DNA of 64,000 nucleotides from JACKCP01 sp050253255 (GTDB lineage Bacteria; Desulfobacterota; Desulfobacteria; Desulfobacterales; JACKCP01), in NCBI GenBank assembly GCA_050253255.1, contig JBFWJK010000001.1:3726-67725 (forward strand), given 5' to 3'. The stretch's first letter is position 1; every line of letters begins with the position of its first letter. Position numbers and translations under genes: made by a program. Shown here in pieces: positions 54,710-62,387 of this stretch. The notes below the pieces were generated by a model, which saw only the letters and a list, made by a program, of their open reading frames with translations, was not told the DNA's origin and did no database searches.

Positions 54710-55563
54710 TGAAAACCGGAATGCTTAAAATATCTCCGGGATTTGAGGATATCATGCCTGAGGAATACCGGGAACTTGTGGACAACGGTCCCTACGGTAA
54801 AAACTACGGCATAGGTGATCTTGGATCTTTCAAGGAGCTTCTTGAAGAACATCCCCTTTGTGCAGGCTGCGGCCTTGCCCTTTCCTTAAGACTTACACTT
54901 GCTTCACTTCCCATGCCTGAAGAAACCGTGATTGTAGGTTCAACAGGATGCAGTGCCCTTGCCTTTCCACAGGTGGCCCTTCACAATATTCATTCTCTGT
55001 TTGGTAACCAGAATGCTGTTGCTACCGGAGTGAAGCGTGCCTTAAAGCTTCGTTTCCCGGACAAGGAAAAAGATGTGGTTGTTATTGCAGGAGACGGAGC
55101 CACGGCAGACATAGGTCTTGATATGGTTATGCAGTCCTGGCTGAGAAGGGAGAACATCACCACAATAATGCTTGATAATGAGGCCTATGCAAACACAGGC
55201 GGTCAGGAAAGCGGAATGTCCATGCCTGGAACCGTTCTTAATATGGCGCCAACCGGTAAAAAATTTCCCAAGCTTTCCCTTCCTGAAATTGCACATACTT
55301 CAGGCTGTGACTATGTAGCAGCAGTTTCACCTGCAAAGCCAAAACAGCTTGCAAAGGCTGTCAGGCGTGCAATTCTTGTGGCCCGTAAAATCGGACCCAC
55401 CTATGTACAGATATTCAGCCCGTGTCCGACAAATTACAAGTTAAACCCCAAAGAAACCGTTTCTGTAATCAGACAGAGGGAAAAAGACGGCCTTTATCAG
55501 ACAAAAGAGTTTGTATCAGAGGAAGCACAGGCATTTCTCAATACTGTTGAGGAGAAAAAATGA
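54709..55563 (+). CDS. 2-oxoacid:ferredoxin oxidoreductase beta subunit (TPP-binding)
   Basis: 284 residues. The Fe-S cysteines are in HPLCAGCGLAL and SPCPTN, and TGCSAL supplies another. The TPP motif is GDGATADIGLDMVMQS with the downstream LDNEAYANTGGQ. It forms the active site with the alpha subunit. Its start codon overlaps the alpha stop by one base (TAATG), and its end overlaps the gamma gene by four. It serves as the intact reference for the broken paralogue at 57739. Confidence 0.9.
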   Translation: MKTGMLKISPGFEDIMPEEYRELVDNGPYGKNYGIGDLGSFKELLEEHPLCAGCGLALSLRLTLASLPMPEETVIVGSTGCSALAFPQVALHNIHSLFGNQNAVATGVKRALKLRFPDKEKDVVVIAGDGATADIGLDMVMQSWLRRENITTIMLDNEAYANTGGQESGMSMPGTVLNMAPTGKKFPKLSLPEIAHTSGCDYVAAVSPAKPKQLAKAVRRAILVARKIGPTYVQIFSPCPTNYKLNPKETVSVIRQREKDGLYQTKEFVSEEAQAFLNTVEEKK

Positions 55564-56249
55564 AATCAATAGAAAAAAACTTTATACGTATGTCCGGCCT
55601 TGGAGGCCAGGGTGCAGTGACAGCGGCACATATACTTGGAAGCGCAGCCAATAAAGACGGACTGGAAAGTACTGTCAATCCCTTTTTCGGTGCTGAAAAG
55701 CGTCTTGCTCCTGCGGAAAGTTATGTGCGCATATCTTCACAAAAGGTTTATGAAAAGGGAGAGGTGCTTTATCCCAATACAATAATGATTTTTCATCCCC
55801 ATGTCATCACCATGGGCAAGTGCTACACCATGCCTTTTTTTGACGGTCTTCAGGAAGGCGGAGTTCTGCTTATAAATTCTGATGAACCGCTTTCTCTTCG
55901 TGATGAGGATCTCAGACTTCTTGCAGATCTGAAAGCAAAAATCTACTACGTGCCTGCAACAAAAATTGCAACCGAAGTTGCAGGATCAGAGCTTTCTACA
56001 AACATAGCAATGCTTGGAGGACTTTACGGTATAAAAAAACTTACCTCGATTAAATCTCTTAAAGAATCCATGATGGAGCGTTTTGGCGGAGGAAAGTTTG
56101 TAGCTTCGGGAAGTACAGCAGCTCTTGATGATGCAGTAAAGGGAAAATTTGCAAAGGTAAGTCAGATGATTGAGAAAAATATGGAGCTGATTGAAGCAGC
56201 AGGCGCGGCTTTGACTGAGTTTTGCCCAGCAGAAGAAAAGGAGGACTGA
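55560..56249 (+). CDS. 2-oxoacid:ferredoxin oxidoreductase gamma subunit
   Basis: 229 residues. The family start MSGLGGQGAVTAAHILGSAA and the FFGAEKRLAPAESYVRIS region are typical of PorG/KorC gamma subunits. The chain is longer than the usual about 180 residues, with an additional helical C-terminus (KVSQMIEKNMELIEAAG). It would bind CoA or link to the ferredoxin subunit. Overlaps the beta gene. Confidence 0.87.
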   Translation: MKSIEKNFIRMSGLGGQGAVTAAHILGSAANKDGLESTVNPFFGAEKRLAPAESYVRISSQKVYEKGEVLYPNTIMIFHPHVITMGKCYTMPFFDGLQEGGVLLINSDEPLSLRDEDLRLLADLKAKIYYVPATKIATEVAGSELSTNIAMLGGLYGIKKLTSIKSLKESMMERFGGGKFVASGSTAALDDAVKGKFAKVSQMIEKNMELIEAAGAALTEFCPAEEKED

Positions 56250-56252
56250 TTT

Positions 56253-56441
56253 ATGTATTTATCAGCCAGAGTTGATAAAGAAAAGTGTATTGGATGCAGA
56301 CTTTGCATTACAAGTTGTCCGGAACCCAATGTATTTAAATTTCTGCCGGAAGAAAAGCTTGTGGAAGTAAATGACAGCCGATGCAAGGCATGCGGTCTGT
56401 GCACCACAGTTTGTCCAAAGGACGCCCTGAAAATCAGCTGA
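56253..56441 (+). CDS. Ferredoxin-like delta subunit (2 x [4Fe-4S])
   Basis: 62 residues with two complete clusters: CIGCRLCITSCPEP and CKACGLCTTVCPKD. It carries electrons from the catalytic subunits to free ferredoxin. Strong AAGGAGG site. Completes the first oxidoreductase set; a stable stem-loop follows. Confidence 0.92.
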   Translation: MYLSARVDKEKCIGCRLCITSCPEPNVFKFLPEEKLVEVNDSRCKACGLCTTVCPKDALKIS

Positions 56442-56477
56442 TCAGTCAGTTTATAAGTGTGTTTTTATTTGTTCCGG

Positions 56478-56497
56478 GGGCGGCACTGATGCCGCCC
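56478..56497 (+). terminator. GC-rich stem-loop after the first oxidoreductase operon
   Basis: GGGCGGCA / TGCCGCCC 8-bp stem with a CTGA tetraloop; only a short TT follows, so it may attenuate rather than fully stop transcription into the second alpha/beta pair. Confidence 0.65.
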
Positions 56498-56566
56498 TTC
56501 AAAAATTTGAATGCACATTAATTTAATGCTGCTTTTATAAGTGCAGCTGGGGTTAGGAGACTCAAC

Positions 56567-57736
56567 ATGTGTTCAGATAATAATTTTGACGATCCTGGTG
56601 CAATGCTGCTTCACGGCCCGCGCACCAGGGCCTTTATTACAGGAAGTGAAGCTGTCTGCGAGGCTGTGAAACGTGCCTGTGTTGACATGGCAATTGCTTA
56701 TCCCATTACTCCCCAGTCAGAGAGTATGCATCTGATCGGTGATCTGTATGCAAAGGGTTATATAAAAGACTATTACAGGGCTGAAAATGAATTTGCGGTA
56801 ATGGCCGCAGTTCACGGTGCAGCTCTTGGGGGCGGAAGGGTATTTACGGCAACAAGCGGACCCGGAACGCTCAGGGCCATGGAAATGTTTCCTGTCTGGG
56901 CAGGAGCAAGGCAGCCCATAGTCTGTGCATTCATGTGCCGGGGTGTTTCTCTTCCTCCTTCAATTCAGCCTGAAAATATTGAAATGGGAATGCTTCTGGA
57001 TACAGGAATGCTCATGTTCCACGCAGAAAACGGTCAGGATTTTCATGACATGATTCTGCAGGCCTATCTTATTGCGGAACAGACAGATGTTCACCTTCCT
57101 GCAGGTGTTTTTGCAGACGGCTTTTTTGTAACCCATACAAGAGAAGAAATGATGCTTCCTCCGGAAGACTTCAGGCTTTTGCCCTATGATTCAAATCTTG
57201 CTCCGGTTCCAACCTTTGATATGGAAACTCCGCCTATGCGAATTACAAGAGATCCTCTGCTTAACAAAAGCAATTTCATAAGCAGCAGTGCCAATGCAAG
57301 CTGGCATCAGGAGATTCTTGCTGCGGCAGAAAGGGCAAGAAAGCATATAAGGCGTTTCATGGGAGGACTTATTGAAGTTGAAAATCCAGGTTCAAAGGTA
57401 TTTATCGCTGCTTCAGGAACAGCTGTTTCACAGTCAAGGGAAGCCATCCGTATTCTTCAAGGAGAAGGAATTGATGCAGGGCTTATCAAGATAAAATCCA
57501 TTCGTCCTTTTCCTGAACAGGAACTCAAGGATGCAGTTGAAGGAGCAGATCACATAATAGTTCCGGAATTCAATGCCGGAGGCTGGCTTGCAAGGGAGAT
57601 CAGGGCCTCTCTGGATCGAAATACCAGAGTAACAGCCGGGCCAAGGGTTTTCGGGGGTATGACCATGCCTCCCTGGCTGATTGCAGATGAAGTTAAATCG
57701 GCTATTCAGGCCGCACAGTTAAAGGGAGGGAACTGA
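56567..57736 (+). CDS. Second 2-oxoacid oxidoreductase alpha subunit
   Basis: 389 residues, a paralogue of the alpha subunit at 53570 with the same motif order: GSEAVCEAVKRACVDMAIAYPITPQSESM, TSGPGTLRAMEMFPVWAGAR, ADGFFVTHTREE, and the domain II end GPRVFGGMTMPPW. ATG 56567 is preceded by TTAGGAG. Its natural partner, the beta gene directly downstream, is broken by an IS, so it may now be unused or pair with the intact beta subunit. No second gamma or delta gene is present. Confidence 0.87.
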   Translation: MCSDNNFDDPGAMLLHGPRTRAFITGSEAVCEAVKRACVDMAIAYPITPQSESMHLIGDLYAKGYIKDYYRAENEFAVMAAVHGAALGGGRVFTATSGPGTLRAMEMFPVWAGARQPIVCAFMCRGVSLPPSIQPENIEMGMLLDTGMLMFHAENGQDFHDMILQAYLIAEQTDVHLPAGVFADGFFVTHTREEMMLPPEDFRLLPYDSNLAPVPTFDMETPPMRITRDPLLNKSNFISSSANASWHQEILAAAERARKHIRRFMGGLIEVENPGSKVFIAASGTAVSQSREAIRILQGEGIDAGLIKIKSIRPFPEQELKDAVEGADHIIVPEFNAGGWLAREIRASLDRNTRVTAGPRVFGGMTMPPWLIADEVKSAIQAAQLKGGN

Positions 57737-58332
57737 TAATGTCAAAAAAAATAATAACTCCGGTCCCTTCTCTGGCAGATATTCTGCCTGATGATTACAA
57801 GGCTCTTGTATCAGACGGTCCACACGGCAGATCTCTTGGAGTCAAAGATCTTGGAAGCTTCAAGGAAATTACCGAGGAACACCCCCACTGTGCAGGATGC
57901 GGTGTGTCCTTAGGTGTGCGTCTTTGTCTGGCTTCACTTCCTTTACCTGAGGATACAATAGTTGTCGGCACTCCAGGGTGCTCATTTTTTGCATTGTCAC
58001 AGTCTGCTCTGAATTATTCAAATACTGCTTTCGGCAATCAGAACTCGGTTGCATCAGGTCTTAAGCGAATGCTGAAGATCCGCTATCCGGAAAGAATAAA
58101 GGACGTTGTTGTCATTGCCGGAGACGGAGGCATAGCTGATATCGGTCTTGACATGACCCTTCATTCCTGGCTGAGAAAAGAAAATATTACAACCATAATG
58201 CTTGATAATGAGGTTTACGGAAATACCGGCGGTCAGGAAAGCGGAATGTCACCCCATGGTCAGGTTCTGAACATGGCTCCAAAGGGTAAAAACTTTGAAA
58301 AGATTCCCATGTTTGAAATGGCAAAGACATCT

Positions 58333-58341
58333 GGCTGCGCC
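58333..58341. repeat. Target-site duplication, left copy
   Basis: GGCTGCGCC, identical to 60759-60767 on the other side of the element. Nine bases is the length made by IS10/IS50-type transposases. Confidence 0.93.
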
Positions 58342-58368
58342 CTGCCCTTTACCCACAATTTTTTACTC

Positions 58369-58395
58369 AGGGATATTCTTTCAAGGAATATCCCT
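58369..58395. terminator. Stem-loop inside the left end of the IS
   Basis: AGGGATATTC / GAATATCCCT 10-bp stem, 7-base loop. It lies downstream of the transposase stop on the minus strand and could end that transcript or block incoming transcription from the oxidoreductase genes. Confidence 0.6.
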
Positions 58396-58527
58396 CGCAC
58401 ATAATCTGTAAAAGATTATAGCCTTTCCAAATTAGTTGATGTCCAACTGGAGGATCACTTTTCCTGTTCAAATATCCTCCAAGTTTTCCCACCATAACTA
58501 CCATTTCACCAAGGCTGACAGGTTTTT

Positions 58528-60699
58528 TTAAGTTTTTTTTTGAGCATAACCTTGAAGTACTTTTATTTCAATATCGGAAAATAATATTTCAGGTGAAAGC
58601 TCCGGAGTTTGCCTTCCCAAAAGAGTCATGAGCATAATTCGCCAGGCAACTACAATATTTATTGCAATAGCTCTTTTTAATCTTGCTGCTTTTTTCATTG
58701 AAAGCTCTTCGATTTTACAACCTGATTTTAAAACTCTATGCCAATCTTCAATACGCCATCTCAAACAATACCATTTTATGCATTCCAATGCTGTTTCTGG
58801 AGATTCTATATTAATTGTTGTCAATAAAAACCATTCTACAGGGTCAATATTTTCAGGTGGATTTTCTTCCCTTAAATGTATTGCCCAAAGTTCTACAGAT
58901 GTTTTACTTTTGCTGTATGACGGTGGTTTTAAGCTTATTTTTTCAAAACTTACCAATGCTTTTGCTGTTCGTCTTTCTTTTTTGGGTTTTGCCTTTTGAG
59001 TTCCTCTTCTTAATCTCTGACTTTGACGAGGTATCTCTATTTCAATGGAAGTTGATGCTGGGGTATTTCTTAATTTATCAAAAAGTTTATTATCTCCATT
59101 TATTTTTCTGTCAAAGGCAGCTCTTACAAGCAAATCAATTTTAATGCATTCATTTCTATGAGTATCAAAAAGTTCATAAAAATCTCCTTCTCTATCCATT
59201 ACATTAACCAAAGCTGTTTCAGGAGTAAGTTTTTTTATTGACATGCAGTCACGGATGCCTTTTATCCATGAAAATATTTTTTTTGTTTCTATGGAACTGT
59301 TTCTTTCTTCATTTTTAGTTCTTTTTATTTTTTGGATTTTTGGCGATGTTATTTCTGAGCTTAATATCCCAAGAGGTAGTCCATCAGTTGTCACTGCCAT
59401 GGTTGAATGCATGTGAAAGCCTTTTGTAACGGCTTTTGTCTGATTTTTGCCGATTTCTCCAAGTCCGGTGCAGTTATTGAGATTATCATAATTAATTTTG
59501 GTTCCGTCCTGAATACACAAAACGGTTTTTTGAGCTTTAATTCTTTGGATTGTTCTTGTTCTGTGAGGCTTTAATATATTTTCAACTGAAACTGCTGAAT
59601 CATCTGGTTTGTCAATCAACCTGTAAAAACCTTTTACTTTTTTCCAGTCCCCTCCAACACATGCACTGTATGAAGCAGAGGGGTTTTTGTATATTTCTTC
59701 AGCAGCCTGAATAAGTCTTTCATCCAGGCGTTTATCTCCAATATCTACTCCTGAAAATTCCTCTTTTGCCCAGTCTTCAACATTAAAGGATTCAATAGGC
59801 AGGGGCTGTAAATATTGAGGTGCCTTTGTACCAAATTTTTCCCTGAAAAAATCATCAAGCTTGTAAATATAAATATCTTTGATTGTCTCTTTGTATTCGC
59901 ATAATGAATCCTGACGGCCCCGGCCTTTTGTTTTTCCAACAAGCTCCCAGTTTGCAGCTTTGTAGCAAGTTCCTGAATGGCTTGTTGTATCAACAAAACT
60001 TTCAAGAAGTAATGGTCTGTAATTGTATTTTTTATAAAAATCTTCAGGAAACTGCCTTACTGCCATTCCAAGAATATGGGAGGCCAGATTTTTACATTTT
60101 ACACACGGCCTGATTAAAAATCTGCTTAAATTAACAATATAATGAAGTAATGTCTGACGCTTTGGCCAATCCCAGCCAACCCATTTATCTCTGTCTTCAA
60201 CATGTAAAGCAGCAGAGCTGAAAGCAAGGCCTCCAAGACATCCATGGTCTGAACTTATGAGATACTTTATCTGTCTGCCTACAAGGTGACCTGCTTTTCT
60301 GGGATGTTCGTTTATCATCAGCTCATTCCAGATACACCTTTGCTCAGTGGTTTCTACAGGAATTAATTTGAGACTTTTTATTTTGCCTGCTGTATCAGGC
60401 ACATTCTGAGGTTCAGGCACACTTTTGTCCAAACGAAGATTTACTTTCTCTGTTTTATTAGTTTTTGGCTTGAAATTGTAAAAAGTTTCCAGACCAGCCT
60501 GCTTTTCAATCGTTGACAGAGCTTTTATGCAGCCGGCTGCCTGCATTTTACCCGCAGGATCAAAAAAATTATACTCCTTACAGAGATAATGTGCTAATTT
60601 AGCTCTGCTTTTCCCATGTTCTGTTTTAAGAAGCTCTTTTATGTGAGCAATAACTTTAGCCTGTGATAATGTTTTTTTGATTTCATTTTGTTTTTTCAT
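58528..60699 (-). CDS. Transposase: DruA-like (DUF4338) N-terminal half fused to a Tn5-type DDE transposase
   Basis: 723 residues. Residues 1-290 resemble DUF4338/DruA: the helical start SRAKLAHYLCKEYNFF with MQAAGCIKALSTIEKQAGL, then RCIWNELMINEHPRKAGHLVG and LLLESFVDTTSHSGTCYKAANW. From about 305 the Tnp_DNA_bind domain of Tn5-like transposases follows (WAKEEFSGVDIGDKRLDERL). The DDE core has CIQDGTK (about 396), NVMDREGDFYELFD (about 500) and the Y-(2)-R-(3)-E-(6)-K signature YCLRWRIEDWHRVLK (about 645). All catalytic positions are intact. Start ATG 60699, or GTG 60705; no strong ribosome-binding site, as is usual for transposases. Confidence 0.92.
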   Translation of the reverse strand: MKKQNEIKKTLSQAKVIAHIKELLKTEHGKSRAKLAHYLCKEYNFFDPAGKMQAAGCIKALSTIEKQAGLETFYNFKPKTNKTEKVNLRLDKSVPEPQNVPDTAGKIKSLKLIPVETTEQRCIWNELMINEHPRKAGHLVGRQIKYLISSDHGCLGGLAFSSAALHVEDRDKWVGWDWPKRQTLLHYIVNLSRFLIRPCVKCKNLASHILGMAVRQFPEDFYKKYNYRPLLLESFVDTTSHSGTCYKAANWELVGKTKGRGRQDSLCEYKETIKDIYIYKLDDFFREKFGTKAPQYLQPLPIESFNVEDWAKEEFSGVDIGDKRLDERLIQAAEEIYKNPSASYSACVGGDWKKVKGFYRLIDKPDDSAVSVENILKPHRTRTIQRIKAQKTVLCIQDGTKINYDNLNNCTGLGEIGKNQTKAVTKGFHMHSTMAVTTDGLPLGILSSEITSPKIQKIKRTKNEERNSSIETKKIFSWIKGIRDCMSIKKLTPETALVNVMDREGDFYELFDTHRNECIKIDLLVRAAFDRKINGDNKLFDKLRNTPASTSIEIEIPRQSQRLRRGTQKAKPKKERRTAKALVSFEKISLKPPSYSKSKTSVELWAIHLREENPPENIDPVEWFLLTTINIESPETALECIKWYCLRWRIEDWHRVLKSGCKIEELSMKKAARLKRAIAINIVVAWRIMLMTLLGRQTPELSPEILFSDIEIKVLQGYAQKKT

Positions 60700-60758
60700 A
60701 ATCACAGATTAAATTATTTTTTTTACACAGTCCAGACTTTTTTTGGGGTAAAGGGCAG

Positions 60759-60767
60759 GGCTGCGCC
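60759..60767. repeat. Target-site duplication, right copy
   Basis: GGCTGCGCC, directly after the right inverted repeat; in frame with the 3' piece of the broken beta gene. Confidence 0.93.
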
Positions 60768-61052
60768 TACGGAGCCAGAGTAACCATTGCAGATTCAAAA
60801 AAACTTGGCGATGCTGTCTGTAAAGCGGTTTTGATTGCAAGGGAAATTGGACCGACCTATGTTCAGATATTTACACCCTGCCCCACAAATATGAAGTTTG
60901 ATCCTTCAGACACCATAAAAGTTGCACGTGAAGCAAAAAATGGGGCCTATGCTTTTGAGGAGTTTGTTTCTGATGAGGCTGGTAAGTTTTTGAAATCTGT
61001 AAATGCTGAAGAGAAAACTGCATAGGATAAGAATTTTCAAATAAAATATTTG

Positions 61053-61249
61053 ACCTAAATTGAGCGTTTCATATTTTGAAAGTAACAAATACTCAATGAA
61101 TCAAGCTTATTATATTTAAAAATATGAAACCCTGTGTTCTTTCCAATTTTGCTGCATCTATGGCGTTAAATTGCATCACGCATAGTAAAAGTATAGCCTG
61201 ATACAATTGTCGTTATATGCAGCAAACTTGAAAATCGCTCCATTCAGGT
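61053..61249. repeat. Structured palindromic repeat element (family member 3)
   Basis: 197-base element bounded by ACCTAAATTGAGCG and CGCTCCATTCAGGT (complement ACCTGAATGGAGCG). Inside are two nested hairpins: GTTTCATATTTT / AAAATATGAAAC (61066-61077, 61119-61130), and a large stem with TTTGCTGCAT / ATGCAGCAAA (61148-61157, 61217-61226) plus AATTGCATCA / TGATACAATT (61169-61178, 61199-61208). No coding frame. It fills most of the gap between the broken beta gene and the RhuM gene. Confidence 0.65.
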
Positions 61250-61285
61250 TTGATTATAGGCTTTTTTGTCAAAATACTGTTATGT

Positions 61286-61306
61286 CCCCTTCAACAAGTG
61301 AAGGGG
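61286..61306. terminator. Stem-loop downstream of the RhuM gene
   Basis: CCCCTTCA / TGAAGGGG 8-bp stem with a 5-base loop, 7 bases after the minus-strand RhuM stop codon. No U tract; could end the Wadjet-RhuM transcript. Confidence 0.55.
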
Positions 61307-61312
61307 GGTAAT

Positions 61313-62374
61313 CTATTTGTCAGAATTATTCTTATGTTCAAGCTCTTTTAGCATACGGTCAAAGTCGCTTTCAAATAGCCGATCCTGAATGATCCTGTAT
61401 TTTTCAAATTCACTTTCCGCGTGTGCCCTGGCAATTTCTGCTGTGACCTTGCCTGCATCCTGTAATATTTCTCTGTCAGTTGCTTCAATGAACTTATTCA
61501 GTCTGATTTCCCAATCCTCCATGGTCATAGGTATTTGTCTTATCGCCATATCTTCTGCAATGTCCAGATAGGCAGAGACAAGTCGCTGGAGTTGTGCCAT
61601 TTCGCTTTGGGATAGATAATTTTTGGCTATGCAGACATCAAATTTTTGAATTTTACCCTTTGGAGCATCTTTCCATGTGGTCAGTCCCATATTTTTTTTC
61701 TGATGGTCAGCTCTGTCTAAAATCATTTCAGCAGCTGTCTGACCATGAATTGCCCAGTGCAATTTGTTTTGAACAGTTGCAAAAAAACGCTTTGTTGCCC
61801 GGGCAGTTACATCATAATCAATGGATGTGGCATAAATATCTGTGATTTTTTGATAAAATTTCCGTTCACTCAGCCGTATTTCCCGAATACGTTCAAGCTG
61901 TTCTTCAAAATATTTTTTACCAAGGATAGTGCCGTCATTTTTAAGACGTTCATCATCCATGGTATAGCCTTTAATGGTAAATTCCTGAATAATATGGGTT
62001 GCCCATTTACGGAATTGAACAGCTCGTTCAGAATTGACTTTATAGCCAACCGCAATAATTGCTGAAAGATTATAGTGCTTTGTATTGTAATTTTTACCAT
62101 CTGAGGCAGTTATCCGAAAATTTCGGATAACTGAATTATCTTCAAGCTCGCTGTCACTGAAAATTTTTTTTAGGTGATAATTAATGGTTCTAACATCAAT
62201 ATTATAAAGGACTGCCATCATTTTCTGAGTAAGCCAGATATTTTCATCTGCATAAACAGCCTCAACACCTCCTTCGCCACTTGCCGCTATAAAAGTCAGA
62301 TATTCTGCTGCAGAGGAGCGGGGATTTATTATATTTTTTTTAAAGGAGTTTTGTATCTCATTATTTTTCTTCAT
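61313..62374 (-). CDS. RhuM-family protein downstream of Wadjet genes
   Basis: 353 residues of the virulence RhuM family (PF13310). The N-terminal Fic/DOC-unrelated wHTH-like region VYADENIWLTQKMMAVLYNIDVRTINYHLKKIF, then NFRITASDGKNYNTKHYNLSAIIAVGYKVNSERAVQFRKWA, the family's central block, and the second conserved part RKFYQKITDIYATSIDYD with NKLHWAIHGQTAAEMI. RhuM proteins often occur in defence islands and next to restriction genes; the activity is unknown. ATG 62374 has an AGGAG site 6 bases upstream; a frame extension to 62446 is not needed. The start is 13 bases after the jetD stop, so one transcript is likely. Confidence 0.9.
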   Translation of the reverse strand: MKKNNEIQNSFKKNIINPRSSAAEYLTFIAASGEGGVEAVYADENIWLTQKMMAVLYNIDVRTINYHLKKIFSDSELEDNSVIRNFRITASDGKNYNTKHYNLSAIIAVGYKVNSERAVQFRKWATHIIQEFTIKGYTMDDERLKNDGTILGKKYFEEQLERIREIRLSERKFYQKITDIYATSIDYDVTARATKRFFATVQNKLHWAIHGQTAAEMILDRADHQKKNMGLTTWKDAPKGKIQKFDVCIAKNYLSQSEMAQLQRLVSAYLDIAEDMAIRQIPMTMEDWEIRLNKFIEATDREILQDAGKVTAEIARAHAESEFEKYRIIQDRLFESDFDRMLKELEHKNNSDK

Positions 62375-62387
62375 TGAATCTCCTGTT

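Larger units (their letters stand above)
58342..60758. mobile_element. IS4-family (Tn5/IS50-like) insertion sequence, 2417 bp, with DruA-like transposase
   Basis: Bounded by 13-bp perfect terminal inverted repeats CTGCCCTTTACCC (58342-58354) and its complement (60746-60758), flanked by a perfect 9-bp target duplication. It contains one gene, the transposase on the minus strand, so it is about 1 kb longer than IS50 because of the extra N-terminal half of the protein. A stem-loop sits near the left end, after the transposase. Inserted in the second oxidoreductase beta gene. Confidence 0.93.
57739..61025 (+). pseudogene. Second oxidoreductase beta subunit, split by an insertion sequence
   Basis: Coding pieces are 57739-58341 (201 codons) and 60768-61025 (85 residues plus stop). 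The first piece holds HPHCAGCGVSL, the TPP motif GDGGIADIGLDM and DNEVYGNTGGQ; it reads through the IS end and stops at 58404. The second begins YGARVTIADSKKLGDAV and ends with SDEAGKFLKS. Joining them through one copy of GGCTGCGCC restores an uninterrupted 286-residue chain matching the intact paralogue (284) without frameshifts. Only the insertion breaks the gene, so the event is recent. Confidence 0.92.

Noticed and set aside
58528..60705. A Druantia defence system
   Set aside because: The DruA-like region is part of a transposase inside an insertion sequence with terminal repeats; no druB-E or helicase gene is nearby.
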